From the NCBI RefSeq assembly GCF_039555335.1, contig NC_092644.1, positions 52,045,365 through 52,109,364 on the forward strand: a stretch of DNA of 64,000 nt. The letters run 5' to 3'. Each line of letters begins with the position of its first letter. Positions within the stretch are counted from its first letter, which is position 1. Both the position numbers and the translations under genes were made by a program. The DNA comes from Amphiura filiformis. Lineage: Eukaryota > Echinodermata > Ophiuroidea > Amphilepidida > Amphiuridae. Below, in pieces: positions 1-8,815 of this stretch. Under the pieces are notes generated by a model, which made no database searches, had not been told where the DNA came from, and was given only the letters and a program-made list of their open reading frames with translations.

Positions 1-1
1 T

Positions 2-1753
2 AAAGGATTAAGGTGGCTTCATACTTTGAGAATTTTGAAAAATTGTCAAATCAAAGATGCGGCACATGGGGGTGAGCATTACATACCAGGTGTCGGATTT
101 GTAGATGGTTTTGGAATAGATCCTCAGACAAATAGGCCTACAGTATGGGAACTGGAAGGGTGTTTTCATCATGGGTGTAACGAGTGCTACGGACATACGA
201 CTATCAATTCTTTAACGGGTAAAACAATGGGTCAACTTTACCAAGAATCACAAACCAAAATGAAAGCTATTAAAGACTTGGGATACGATCTGTGTATTTT
301 GTGGGAACATGAATTTGATAAGTTAATGAAAACAGATCCTCAATTTAAGGCAGCGGCTCTTCAGTGTAACATACACCCCCCGATCCAGCCGCGTGATGCT
401 TTCACGGGGGGTCGTACTAATGGTTTTAAATTGTTTCACGAGTGTAAAAAAGGGGAGAAAATACGTTACTACGATTATACCAGTCTTTATCCTTTCTGCA
501 ATAAATACAAAAAATATGGGGTAGGGCAGCCTACCATTATCAGGGAAAATTTTGGTAATATCGAAGAGTATTTCGGTTTAATAAAGTGCAAAATTTTACC
601 TCCGACTTCGCTTTATTTCCCCGTACTTCCTGTAAAATCTAACGGCAAATTAGTGTTTCCACTTTGCTCCAAGTGTGCTGAGATGCAACAAACTGATCTT
701 TGTCAACATACTGACGATGAACGAGCGTTACGAGGTACATGGGTTTCGATAGAAATTATGAAGGCATTACAGATGAATTATAAAATAGTTGAGGTGATCG
801 AAGTCTGGAATTTTGAAAATACAGCCGAATACAATACTGAAACGGGGGAAAAGGGTATTTTTGGGGATTATATTGATGCATTTTTAAAAATTAAACAAGA
901 ATGTTCTGGCTGGCCAGAGGGAGTAGTGTCAGAAGAAGACAAAGAAAAATATATTGAAGACTACTTCACGGCAGAAGGTATTCGTTTGGACCCGGAAAAA
1001 ATTAAACACAATCCTGGTTTGCGCACAGTCGCAAAACTTTGTTTAAATACTTTGTGGGGTAGATTCGGTATGAGGGATAATTTGCCTAAAACAGAATTTA
1101 TAAATTCACCATCAAGATTATTTGAAATTTTAGGGAGTGATGAGATGGAATTATCAGATTTGAATTTTTACGGAGAAATGTTTGCCGAAATTACTTACAA
1201 AATGGGGGAAAACTTTGTTCAGTCAAATTCCACAACAAATGTCGTCATAGCAGCTTTCACGACAGCTCATGCACGTCTTAAACTTTATGAACTTTTAGAA
1301 AGCTTAGGTGATAGGGTCTACTATGCCGATACCGATTCCATAGTGTTTTTAGAGCGTGAAGGGGAGTGGAATCCGCCTTTAGGCGATAATCTGGGGGAAT
1401 TAACGGACGAGATAGGAGGGGGGGATTATATTAAAACATTTGTTACATCGGGACCGAAATGCTATTCATATGTTACAAATAATGGAAAAATAGTGACCAA
1501 AATTAGGGGAATCACTTTAAACGCTGAAGCTGTGAAAGTGGTCAATTTTGATACTTTAGCAGAAATGGTTAAGGGGGAGGGTGCGGAGAAAGTTACGGTT
1601 CATGAACCGCACAAAATTGTAAGAGATTTGAAAAATAAACAGATTATTGCCAGATCCCAAAACAAAGATTTTAGGGTCGTTTATGATAAAAGGGTTAGGG
1701 TAGGGGAATTTGATACTATTCCTTATGGATATCGTCCAAATATTTCTCACTAA
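2..1753 (+). CDS. polB: protein-primed family B DNA polymerase, C-terminal part
   Basis: This is the replicative polymerase of the element; the frame is open to the window edge, so the N-terminal exonuclease half is missing. Counting from the TTG codon at 26, a Cys/His-rich segment WELEGCFHHGC lies at residues 41-51, typical of Polinton polymerases. Motif A is DYTSLYP at 150-156. A motif B-like segment (LNTLWGRFG) follows in the palm/fingers region. Motif C is YADTDS at 433-438 with both metal-binding Asp residues present. About 580 residues are visible, against roughly 1000 or more in the family. It ends with TAA at 1751. Catalytic motifs look intact, so this part is not obviously decayed. 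Polintons of this type are thought to prime replication from a terminal protein, which is not visible here. Confidence 0.93.
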   Translation, partial: KGLRWLHTLRILKNCQIKDAAHGGEHYIPGVGFVDGFGIDPQTNRPTVWELEGCFHHGCNECYGHTTINSLTGKTMGQLYQESQTKMKAIKDLGYDLCILWEHEFDKLMKTDPQFKAAALQCNIHPPIQPRDAFTGGRTNGFKLFHECKKGEKIRYYDYTSLYPFCNKYKKYGVGQPTIIRENFGNIEEYFGLIKCKILPPTSLYFPVLPVKSNGKLVFPLCSKCAEMQQTDLCQHTDDERALRGTWVSIEIMKALQMNYKIVEVIEVWNFENTAEYNTETGEKGIFGDYIDAFLKIKQECSGWPEGVVSEEDKEKYIEDYFTAEGIRLDPEKIKHNPGLRTVAKLCLNTLWGRFGMRDNLPKTEFINSPSRLFEILGSDEMELSDLNFYGEMFAEITYKMGENFVQSNSTTNVVIAAFTTAHARLKLYELLESLGDRVYYADTDSIVFLEREGEWNPPLGDNLGELTDEIGGGDYIKTFVTSGPKCYSYVTNNGKIVTKIRGITLNAEAVKVVNFDTLAEMVKGEGAEKVTVHEPHKIVRDLKNKQIIARSQNKDFRVVYDKRVRVGEFDTIPYGYRPNISH

Positions 1754-1761
1754 AATTTATA

Positions 1762-1793
1762 TTTTCATTTTTATTTTTATTTCATTTCAATAG
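1762..1793 (+). promoter_or_regulatory. candidate 3' splice site before the acidic ORF
   Basis: A T-rich tract ends in ATTTCAATAG at 1793, directly followed by the open frame at 1794. This is the look of an animal 3' splice site. A possible donor context (AG/GTAGGG) exists near the end of polB at about 1699. No transcript data are available, so this is a weak call. Confidence 0.3.
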
Positions 1794-2474
1794 AATGATA
1801 CAGAAGAGGATGAAGAAGAAGAAGAAGAAGAGCCGATGAATGGTGTGCGGGAAGGGGGAGAAGAAATATCCGATGAAGAAGTAGAAGTAGAATTATATAT
1901 GGAGGTAGTAGTAGCAGAAGAAAATCCCAACGTACTTAGAAATGATCCCGTTCTTGCCCCTAGTCCCCTACGTTTAGTCCCTTATACATGTAGCACAAGT
2001 TCCCCACTACAAAGTCCCGTATTTGTTCCATGTGAACCCGATTTCCCCTCCCCCCATTCCGGTAGTAGTTTTGCAGGTTTTAATCCTCTGAATTCAAGCA
2101 TGGGGCAATATCTAAATGACAGTTTGGAAGAGATTAATCCGTACCCCTATGATTGCAAGAGATGCAATAGGTTAGTGTCATCACATCATGCGTGTCCACA
2201 CTCTTCATCATCATCCTCTATACTAACCTTGGCCCTATCCGATGATAGCATAGGGGATGATGATGTTTTTGAAGCGCCTATAAGACCATTAAGCTACGTT
2301 GATATAGGACTAATTGAAAAATTTTGTAGTAATATCAAGCCATCATCTCCCCCTCCACACATTCACATTCCACCCACATCCCCCATCCCTACACCACCAA
2401 ACTTGTCCCCAAACTATTTTCACAACCTCATGGACATTTTAGTAAAAGAAGATGCAGAAACCAAACAAGATTAG
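1794..2474 (+). CDS. acidic, proline/serine-rich accessory protein with a Cys/His cluster
   Basis: The first ATG is at 1836 (212 residues), but the frame is open back to 1794, just after a TAG that follows a pyrimidine-rich tract. The N-terminus is strongly acidic (Glu/Asp runs encoded by GAA/GAG repeats). The middle is rich in Ser and Pro. A cluster CKRC-x6-HHAC near residues 108-121 has the form C-x2-C-x7-H-x-C and could bind zinc. A second acidic patch (DDSIGDDDVFE) and a Pro-rich C-terminus follow. It lies 40-80 bases after polB on the same strand. I do not recognise a family. The composition resembles transcription-regulating or virion-tegument accessory proteins, which is only an inference. 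A spliced 5' exon is possible. Confidence 0.55.
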   Translation, partial: NDTEEDEEEEEEEPMNGVREGGEEISDEEVEVELYMEVVVAEENPNVLRNDPVLAPSPLRLVPYTCSTSSPLQSPVFVPCEPDFPSPHSGSSFAGFNPLNSSMGQYLNDSLEEINPYPYDCKRCNRLVSSHHACPHSSSSSSILTLALSDDSIGDDDVFEAPIRPLSYVDIGLIEKFCSNIKPSSPPPHIHIPPTSPIPTPPNLSPNYFHNLMDILVKEDAETKQD

Positions 2475-2653
2475 GCCAAAAATATTGTTCATATATTCTT
2501 ATCATTATTCCCCCAAAAATCATTCACTCAGGCTAGTCATGCTAAATCATTATGGGCGTACAAATATTCATTTTAAAGCTTTGTTTATTTAATAAAGACA
2601 GTATGTATAAAACATGCATTCAATTGCTGAAACTTATCATTTTACTTTTAACC

Positions 2654-3187
2654 ATGGCTGAGGAACAACGTTTTTCTCTAACTATGACGTACCAAAACAT
2701 TAAGGACAATAAATTTGTCCTCGCGATTTTCTTTTTTATCTTTGTTACATTGGCGCTATACATCACAATTCCGGCACTCATACTATCTTCAACTGAAAAA
2801 CTGTCCAATGACATAGGATTCTTTAAGGATAGGAATCACACCGATACAATATCTAACGTGTCTACCACCTCTTTGTCAGATGATGTACCATTGAAGTTTA
2901 ACTTCTCTTCCATATTACACCCCCAACCATGTTTGGAAGAAAATGTTATAGGATTAGGTGAAAATGTATTCCTAAGTGTTTGCAATATTTATAATGGTGT
3001 CAGCAACCTAAATAATAATGTTTATAATATTGTAATAGATATCCGTAAGTTCACAGGAACGGTTAAAACTGGCATCAGACCGACGGTAGTTGGCATAAAT
3101 CTCAATCTACAACAATGGAACGTTATAAAACAAAGTGTCAATATCATAGACAACATGGCGATTGATTTATCGAGTCATCCTGTTTGA
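2654..3187 (+). CDS. single-pass membrane protein with a PC4-like domain
   Basis: The start at 2654 is chosen over the upstream in-frame ATG at 2552 because it sits in a strong context (ACCATGG). The 177-residue protein has a hydrophobic segment at about residues 21-44, then three possible N-glycosylation sites (NHT 61, NVS 68, NFS 83). Residues about 103-165 resemble the PC4/Sub1 single-strand DNA-binding fold: a beta-rich stretch, VIDIRKF, then a VVGINLNLQQWNVIK segment matching the family's 'KGIsLtleqW' pattern. PC4-like proteins occur in Polintons; the membrane anchor in front is unusual. It lies between the acidic ORF and the ATPase on the same strand. The PC4 assignment is by pattern only. 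Confidence 0.6.
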   Translation: MAEEQRFSLTMTYQNIKDNKFVLAIFFFIFVTLALYITIPALILSSTEKLSNDIGFFKDRNHTDTISNVSTTSLSDDVPLKFNFSSILHPQPCLEENVIGLGENVFLSVCNIYNGVSNLNNNVYNIVIDIRKFTGTVKTGIRPTVVGINLNLQQWNVIKQSVNIIDNMAIDLSSHPV

Positions 3188-3272
3188 GACATTTGTATCA
3201 TTCTTATTATGTATAACTTATTTATGATCATCCTGTACTTTGTCATCATTTCATTCCAAGACCTTCAAGAGT

Positions 3273-3917
3273 ATGGACGTCCGTCTACAGACACCTTTTT
3301 CGTTATTATGCTGCGGACCTAGTGGTTCGGGTAAAACTCAATGGACAAAAAAACTTTTGGAATCTAGGGAGGAGATGATGACAAATGTTCCTGATCGAAT
3401 AGTATTTTGCTACGGTGAATTTCAGCCTTCTTACCAAGAACTTTCCCAACAATTCCCTCAAATTGAATTTATCGAAGGTATTCCTACAGACGTTATTGAT
3501 ATGTTTGACCCTAAAATGAATAACATGATCATTATAGATGATTTAATGGCTGAAGCTGCTGGTGATAGAAAAGTTGCAAATTTATTTACGAAAGGATCTC
3601 ACCATCGTAACCTTAGTGTAATATTCATCTTACAAAATTTGTTTTATCAAGGTAAAGAGAGTCGTACTATTAGCTTAAATAGTCATTATATGGTTTTATT
3701 CAAAAACCCTAGGGATAGGTCCCAAATTGTTCACCTAGCCAAGCAGATGTTTCCTGGCAATGTTAATTTTTTGCGGGAGGCTTTTACCGACGCAACTTCA
3801 CCACCATTTGGATATCTATTTCTTGATTTTAAGCCTAACTGTCCGGATAATATGAGAGTTAGATCAAATATTTTACCTCAAGAAAAACCACACTTTGTAT
3901 ATTTACCAAAGAAATGA
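3273..3917 (+). CDS. FtsK/HerA-type DNA-packaging ATPase
   Basis: This is a P-loop ATPase of the type that pumps the genome into capsids in Polintons and related viruses. From the ATG at 3273 the protein has 214 residues. Walker A is GPSGSGKT at 15-22. Walker B is IIIDD at 86-90. A sensor-like ILQN lies at 119-122, after the SHHRNLSVIF strand. The length fits this short viral branch of the family. The frame extends upstream to a TTG at 3240, but the ATG at 3273 is the first normal start and keeps the usual short N-terminus ahead of Walker A. All motifs are intact. It lies 86 bases after the PC4-like gene and 53 before the next small gene. Confidence 0.92.
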   Translation: MDVRLQTPFSLLCCGPSGSGKTQWTKKLLESREEMMTNVPDRIVFCYGEFQPSYQELSQQFPQIEFIEGIPTDVIDMFDPKMNNMIIIDDLMAEAAGDRKVANLFTKGSHHRNLSVIFILQNLFYQGKESRTISLNSHYMVLFKNPRDRSQIVHLAKQMFPGNVNFLREAFTDATSPPFGYLFLDFKPNCPDNMRVRSNILPQEKPHFVYLPKK

Positions 3918-3969
3918 TCGATGAACTATAAAAGAAGATTGATAATCAAACTTGTTTCACTTTATCAAA

Positions 3970-4296
3970 ATGTCTCAACACGTAAAGAGCAACGCTCACC
4001 TTCTCAAACTATTATCAGAATGTAATCCTAAAGTCCGGAAATCCATCTTACAGAAAGCTAGTACAACTTTATTAAGATCACTTTCTGAATGCTGTTTGAA
4101 TGTATTAAATGGTCGTGTCAAGCTGACTCCTTGTCAGAAGAGAAAATTATCTCGTCACAAGCAGAAGTTAAGAGCACTCGCTGATCATAAAGTGTCGAAT
4201 AATCGCAAGAAGAAATTACTAGTACAACAAGGTGGATTTTTAGGAGCTCTCTTAAAACCAGTTTTATCCACTTTGGCAGGTTTATTGTTTAAATAG
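3970..4296 (+). CDS. small basic protein with a hydrophobic C-terminus
   Basis: The 108-residue protein starts at ATG 3970. The body is rich in Lys, Arg and His, with repeated Leu, and ends in a hydrophobic, glycine-containing tail (GGFLGALLKPVLSTLAGLLFK region) that could form an amphipathic or membrane-active helix. Small proteins of this composition occur between the ATPase and capsid genes in other Polintons. Membrane-active virion components of adenoviruses offer a loose comparison, but no homology can be claimed from the sequence alone. The stop is 23 bases before the next gene's ATG. Confidence 0.6.
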   Translation: MSQHVKSNAHLLKLLSECNPKVRKSILQKASTTLLRSLSECCLNVLNGRVKLTPCQKRKLSRHKQKLRALADHKVSNNRKKKLLVQQGGFLGALLKPVLSTLAGLLFK

Positions 4297-4319
4297 TGGA
4301 AATTACTTTTGCATTAAAA

Positions 4320-4901
4320 ATGCAGCATGCTAAGAAAATGGTATTAGTGTCACCGGAAGCATTATCGGCGGTTAAAGATGTGCCAACATCCTCAACGAAA
4401 AACAATTTATCTAAATTAGACCTAGAACTTCAGCAGATTCTTGATAGACACGATCTACTTCCCTTTGACAAAGTACAACTTTATAATCAAATTTTGCAAA
4501 GATATTTGACGTACTATAATCAAGCTGTCAAAAAACCGATCACTGTTCGAGTAACTCAGGACAAACCTCAGAATGTTCAGGATGCTGCTATTGATCCAAT
4601 GGAAATTTCTGATGTAGAGAATGATGTACAATCTTTAGATGGCGCAACAGGTGTAGACTCTGTACATGAAGATGCTGAAAAACTTCTTATAAATTTTCCA
4701 ATGACTCTACTTGCAAAAGCCAAGTCTTTGTTGAGACTAATTAAAAACAGTGGGGGTATTTTAGACTATAATGAACAAGGAGAATTGATCGTTGAAGGAA
4801 AAGTGGTGCATGGAAGTCACGTTTCAGATTTGCTTTATGATATTCTTTTAGGAAAAAGGGGTTTGAACCAAGGGGTTGGGAACATTTTTTGGGCGGTTTG
4901 A
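4320..4901 (+). pseudogene. conserved Polinton protein of unknown function, reading frame broken near its 3' end
   Basis: The frame from ATG 4320 gives 193 residues: a basic N-terminus, a helical region with LELQQILDRHDLLPFDKVQLYNQIL, an acidic linker, then a globular-looking segment ending near YDILLGKRG. The reading frame ends at 4901, but a different frame stays open from about 4855 to the TAA at 5057-5059 with coding-like composition. The change of frame falls in a run of five A at 4850-4856, where the sequence is one base short of continuous coding. The family is recognised from position and general pattern only. A sequencing or assembly error at the homopolymer is as likely as true decay. 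Confidence 0.6.
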
Positions 4902-5059
4902 TCAAAATGAACATACCTGAAAGGATTGTTAGTAACGCAAATAGACGGTATAAAATGATAAAAATGAAGCGAGAAGGATCGACTCCTCCATTCACCACCT
5001 CTTCTTCTACCTTGGGGAATTTGATTCTCCCCACCACACAAAAAACCATCAAAAGGTAA
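4855..5059 (+). pseudogene. out-of-frame 3' portion of the preceding small gene
   Basis: The frame open up to TAA 5057 encodes a basic, Asn/Arg/Lys-rich segment followed by a Ser/Thr/Pro-rich tail. It has no ATG of its own near the beginning that would make a sensible gene, and it starts exactly where the upstream gene changes frame. It is therefore read as the displaced C-terminal part of that gene. Confidence 0.55.
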
Positions 5060-5612
5060 AAAGCTAGGAGATCCCCAGCGACTCCTTTAAAGCGTGTAAA
5101 AGGGCGATTAAATTGGGATACTTACCCACCTAAGTGATTGCGTAAAATATTTAATTTTTTTGGCAAATCATTTGGAGTCTAATAATATGTATATAATACT
5201 TTGATTATATGAAACATATAAACTTGTATTACGAGTAGATTGGTTGTTATCTGTATAAAATATAATTAGTTTTTATTTGTGTATATATTGTATAATAGTA
5301 TTTGTAAGATACGTTTTCAAACAACACGCTGTATAATAAAGCACATTCATTACTGTAATATAAATTTTTTTGTAAAACTTTATTTGATACTACATTGTCA
5401 TTTTTACAATATTATTAATATCATGTACAAAGGAAAAAAAGAATAATACTTTAATAAAAAACATACTTTGATTATGTTAAATGGTAAAAAAAAAAAAAAA
5501 TCTTTTTGTCTATTTATTGCCTCTACTTTACTTATAAATACTATGTACAAAGATGATGACTTAAACAAATCTAGTACACCCCTATAATGATAAGAAAAAG
5601 ATCTATATGATT
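5060..5612. terminator. convergent intergenic region with polyadenylation signals for both strands
   Basis: No coding frame is seen. The region is very AT-rich and holds a run of 15 A starting near 5486. AATAAA on the + strand at 5335-5340 could end the rightward transcripts. The reverse complement (TTTATT) at 5513-5518 lies about 95 bases past the protease stop and could end the leftward transcripts; another is at 5379-5384. Confidence 0.55.
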
Positions 5613-6128
5613 TTACAATTGTCCTAATAAAGACCTAGCAATTTGTTTTAAGAGAAATTTCTCGTCAGTTACTCGAGTTTCTAAATTAAATCGTTTACTA
5701 ATAAAGTCATTAACCCAAGAGTCATTTACATCCCTATTTGATCCAAAAACATCATCAATGACTATATCTCTGAAACGATGTAATAAGAAAAATAAACAAT
5801 ATTGTCCACACACGCTTGACATATCTCCTTGAAGTCTGGTTTTATTGTATTTCCAAGATGTAGCGTTCCTTTTTATCCATGTTTCAAAGTTGTAGGTTGA
5901 TGGTGTTTTACCGTAAGAACAGAAAAATTCGCCTCTGCCTTTTTCGTCAAAATAAAAAGCCACCCAATGTTCACCAGCTTTTTGGCTCGGATCTGTATTG
6001 GCTATGTATCCACTGGGAAATTTGTTGACTTTTTGTTTACTAAGTTCATCAGCTGCAAATACACCCCTAAAGTATGTATTGCCTAATCTATCCATATGCA
6101 TAACATGTCTCAGTTGTTGCGAATCCAT
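5613..6128 (-). CDS. adenain-like cysteine protease (capsid maturation)
   Basis: This 171-residue protein has the order of the adenovirus/Polinton maturation protease family (clan CE): His54 in AGEHWVAFYF, Gln100 in RLQGD, and nucleophile Cys107 in SSVCGQYC. The family normally has an acidic residue (F-D/E-S-Y-G type position) between His and Cys. Here that position is Cys70 in FFCSYG. The replacement may reduce or abolish activity unless a nearby acidic residue (Glu67, Asp61) takes over. The start ATG at 6128 lies 8 bases after the capsid gene stop, as in a tightly packed viral block. Expected role: cutting capsid and core precursors during virion maturation. Confidence 0.88.
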   Translation of the reverse strand: MDSQQLRHVMHMDRLGNTYFRGVFAADELSKQKVNKFPSGYIANTDPSQKAGEHWVAFYFDEKGRGEFFCSYGKTPSTYNFETWIKRNATSWKYNKTRLQGDMSSVCGQYCLFFLLHRFRDIVIDDVFGSNRDVNDSWVNDFISKRFNLETRVTDEKFLLKQIARSLLGQL

Positions 6129-6136
6129 ACTTTTGA

Positions 6137-7471
6137 CTAAACGTTGTATTCTAAGAGTACATTTCGCTGTTTGTCCACCTCGAGAATGTTCTGAAATTGT
6201 GCATATACAATCACCATGGCAGTTTGGGGTAAGGCTTCATTAAAGCGCATTTCCAATCTCAGATTGCCTTTTCTCACTAGGTTCAAATGATCTCCTTGGT
6301 TTAGGTCTGGGGAGAGGTCAAAACAGTACAGTGTGTAACCGTTGGGGTAATCATCACGACTGATGAAGTGTCCCGTATCTTGGTACATTTTGTTTAGGCC
6401 TGAAAAAAGAGTCTGATAAGCTTGGATGTAGCCCTGTCCTCCTGCAATTGTAAATTTAGGGGTGAGAGGCTGGCTAGGCACAGTCTGTCCATCTAACATC
6501 AAACTCATGTAGTTTAAGGACAAATTTTTGAAATTATACGGATTTTTGGTCAAAACTCCATTGTAAGCATCATTGTCGACAAATCCAACTACTAGACGTT
6601 GTGGTAATTGTCCTAGGAACAAATTATCTTTAGAAAAAGACATAGTCCCTGTAGGGATTGAAAAAGCCTTGACTTCAACTCTATTAAGATTGTACCTGGC
6701 TGTACCCATTTCCAAAGCTCGGGCATGCGCTAAGGACACGCTAGGACTGACCTTTACCCTACGCACCATCAGGGATGCGTGAGTTATGGAAACTTTGTAG
6801 TCACCAGCTGCATTGCTACCTATAAGACAAAACTGAGCTTTAGATGGTGTGAGTTTTACTTTAAGATCAATACCATTTAGTAAAAGTTTTTCCTGCATAA
6901 AAATGTCGGAATGTAAGGGACCCGTCATGTCTATGAGACGACTACGGGCAGAGTACTCGCATCTTTTCTTTAACCCCGTGTTCACCACACCATCATCAGC
7001 ATGAGGATTAGTTTCATCCATCAATCCTGCTTTATCTTTAAAGAACAGTGATGATGTAAGTTGCGTTTCTTTGGCTTCCCTCCCATAGTTGAGTAATGTT
7101 TCCAGATAAGCTCTGTAAGGATAGTTGTTACTAGCCACAGACACCAAGCGTTCATTCAGGGACACTTCACACTGACTGAATAAAGACTGTAGGAAAAGAT
7201 TGGAGGGTGCTACTTCAGCTTGAGCAGGTAGATTGGTCCCATCACCATTGACTATTTTTGCTTTTATATGTAGTTTAGTTTGTGACAGATCTACATATTC
7301 TTCCGCCGTTCCAGCTACATGAAATTCTATTGGAGATCCATCAAGAAGATTAGATATAGGGTGATACTCATCCCATGTCCCAGACAAAATACCTGTTTGA
7401 GTCGGTAGCACGGTGAATAAATCTAACTGATTAGTGGTACACTGACATGATTTTTCGTGTAATAAAGCCAT
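6137..7471 (-). CDS. putative major capsid protein (double jelly-roll hexon type)
   Basis: The 444-residue protein is predicted to be beta-rich, with many short alternating hydrophobic strands and few helices. It lies between the core protein and the protease, the normal place for the Polinton capsid gene. Its N-terminal region with LDLFTVLPTQ, the YPYRAYLETLLNYG segment in the middle, and the LRLEMRFNEALPQ segment near the C-terminus match the widespread animal Polinton family often listed in databases as 'F54H12.2-like'. Structure predictions in published Polinton work place such proteins with double jelly-roll capsid proteins. The frame is complete, with ATG at 7471 and a stop ending at 6137. 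Confidence 0.75.
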   Translation of the reverse strand: MALLHEKSCQCTTNQLDLFTVLPTQTGILSGTWDEYHPISNLLDGSPIEFHVAGTAEEYVDLSQTKLHIKAKIVNGDGTNLPAQAEVAPSNLFLQSLFSQCEVSLNERLVSVASNNYPYRAYLETLLNYGREAKETQLTSSLFFKDKAGLMDETNPHADDGVVNTGLKKRCEYSARSRLIDMTGPLHSDIFMQEKLLLNGIDLKVKLTPSKAQFCLIGSNAAGDYKVSITHASLMVRRVKVSPSVSLAHARALEMGTARYNLNRVEVKAFSIPTGTMSFSKDNLFLGQLPQRLVVGFVDNDAYNGVLTKNPYNFKNLSLNYMSLMLDGQTVPSQPLTPKFTIAGGQGYIQAYQTLFSGLNKMYQDTGHFISRDDYPNGYTLYCFDLSPDLNQGDHLNLVRKGNLRLEMRFNEALPQTAMVIVYAQFQNILEVDKQRNVLLEYNV

Positions 7472-7481
7472 CTTTGGTAAA

Positions 7482-7967
7482 TTAAGAGAATATGTCTAGA
7501 TAGGTCTTTCTTCTTCGCTTGCTAGTTTTTAAACTGACTGCACGACCACTTTGCTTTCTCTTTATACCTCTCCCACGCTTCGGTCTGTTTTGTGGTTTCC
7601 TGCCTCTTCTTTTTGTCTTTCCTTTACCCGTCTGTATTCTTCTGACAGCCTTTGAACCTAATTGTCTACCTGCTTGTTTGAGTCTTCTCTTTGCTGCGGT
7701 TTTTACATTTTGACCTGACATAACATCATCAGCAATTTCCATTCCAGTTTGAAGAGCTTGTTTACCTACTGTTGCTGCTCCTCGTTTGAGTAAAGGTATG
7801 GCGGATCGAAAAAGTCCCCCTAACAGACCGCCTAACCCGTACCCCCTTTGAAGACTCGTAGACCCTCGGTAAAAAGGCATTCCTGACCCCGATCCTACCT
7901 GCTTGAGATAGTAGTCATTAAAAAATTGAGGGTCTTGACTGTGGGTTGAGCATGATTTACGGTACAT
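7482..7967 (-). CDS. basic core protein, adenovirus pX/pVI-like
   Basis: The 161-residue protein has an N-terminal part with glycine-rich, protease-site-like stretches (GSGSGMPFYRG, RGYGLGGLLGGLF). A hydrophobic/amphipathic helix (SAIPLLKRGAATVGKQALQTG) follows, and then a long Arg/Lys-rich C-terminal half (KGKTKRRGRKPQ region). Similar proteins in adintoviruses have been compared with adenovirus core protein X. Likely role: condensing DNA in the virion and/or interacting with membranes, after trimming by the neighbouring protease. The stop lies 10 bases before the capsid ATG and the start lies 14 bases after the penton-like gene, indicating one packed late-type block. Confidence 0.75.
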   Translation of the reverse strand: MYRKSCSTHSQDPQFFNDYYLKQVGSGSGMPFYRGSTSLQRGYGLGGLLGGLFRSAIPLLKRGAATVGKQALQTGMEIADDVMSGQNVKTAAKRRLKQAGRQLGSKAVRRIQTGKGKTKRRGRKPQNRPKRGRGIKRKQSGRAVSLKTSKRRRKTYLDIFS

Positions 7968-7981
7968 AATGATCCTCTTAA

Positions 7982-8740
7982 TTAAATCAAATAAGGTGAG
8001 CGCTTCAAGCGAAAGTGTAGTTTACTTATCAATTGTCCGGCTTCAAATGGTACAAGTTCTCCAGAATTCATTCTTATATCTACTTTTATAGTTTCAATAT
8101 CCCTCAGTTTGATAGGTACGTAATGAGGACTGTTATATGTTCTACAGACCATCCCACCAATTACTGAATGATCAACATCTACAGTTCTTAACAATGGAGC
8201 GTGCGCATCTCCGACAAATTGAGAGTTAACTATGTCGGTATAAATGTAAAAAGTGTAAAATCCTCTGTGTACATCTACTGGAAATGAACCATAATTGGTT
8301 TTTTTGAAATATCCAGCATTTTCAAACCCAAACATACGAGCTAAGGTATCGTTAATCTCTATACTGGCGCCATTCTGACAACTGATGACCATTTTTCGGG
8401 ATTGTGATTTCACGTACATGAGTATATTCCTCTTGGATCTTTCTGATAAATATTGTTTTATCTCTAAAATAATTTGGTGTACATTTTCATAGTATCCAGG
8501 GGTTAACGCAATTGTTTCTTCTACATCCACTCCACTACCTTTGTATTTTATTTTACAACTATCCCCCGATATGTTGTACCATGTTCTAGGATAATTGACT
8601 TCTACCAAAGACACCTCCCATTCACCCTGTAATGATAATGGAGTATGGAGTTTTGTTGTATAGGATGATAACTTGTTGTCGGGGTAAAATTGCATTGAGC
8701 TGTTACTAGGTAAAGTAACGTAAAATTGTGAGAGACCCAT
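7982..8740 (-). CDS. putative minor capsid (penton-like) protein
   Basis: The 252-residue protein begins MGLSQFYVTLPSNSS and is made mainly of predicted beta strands (FYVTLPSN, EWEVSLVEVNYPRTWYNIS, and a C-terminal strand LHFRLKRSPY). This family follows the capsid and core genes in many animal Polintons. In the adintovirus scheme the equivalent position is the penton or single-jelly-roll minor capsid protein. No catalytic motif is visible. The assignment as penton is from gene order and strand-rich composition, so an attachment or vertex role is inferred. The reading frame is complete, with ATG at 8740. Confidence 0.65.
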   Translation of the reverse strand: MGLSQFYVTLPSNSSMQFYPDNKLSSYTTKLHTPLSLQGEWEVSLVEVNYPRTWYNISGDSCKIKYKGSGVDVEETIALTPGYYENVHQIILEIKQYLSERSKRNILMYVKSQSRKMVISCQNGASIEINDTLARMFGFENAGYFKKTNYGSFPVDVHRGFYTFYIYTDIVNSQFVGDAHAPLLRTVDVDHSVIGGMVCRTYNSPHYVPIKLRDIETIKVDIRMNSGELVPFEAGQLISKLHFRLKRSPYLI

Positions 8741-8815
8741 CTTTTATTAAACGTTATCACTCTGTCCGTAGTTGGATTCAATGTGACATAATCCACAAAA
8801 TTCAATGGTTTTTAT

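Noticed and set aside
4741-5052. Minus-strand 103-residue frame opposite the small late gene
   Set aside because: It is antisense to coding sequence that matches a Polinton family on the plus strand.
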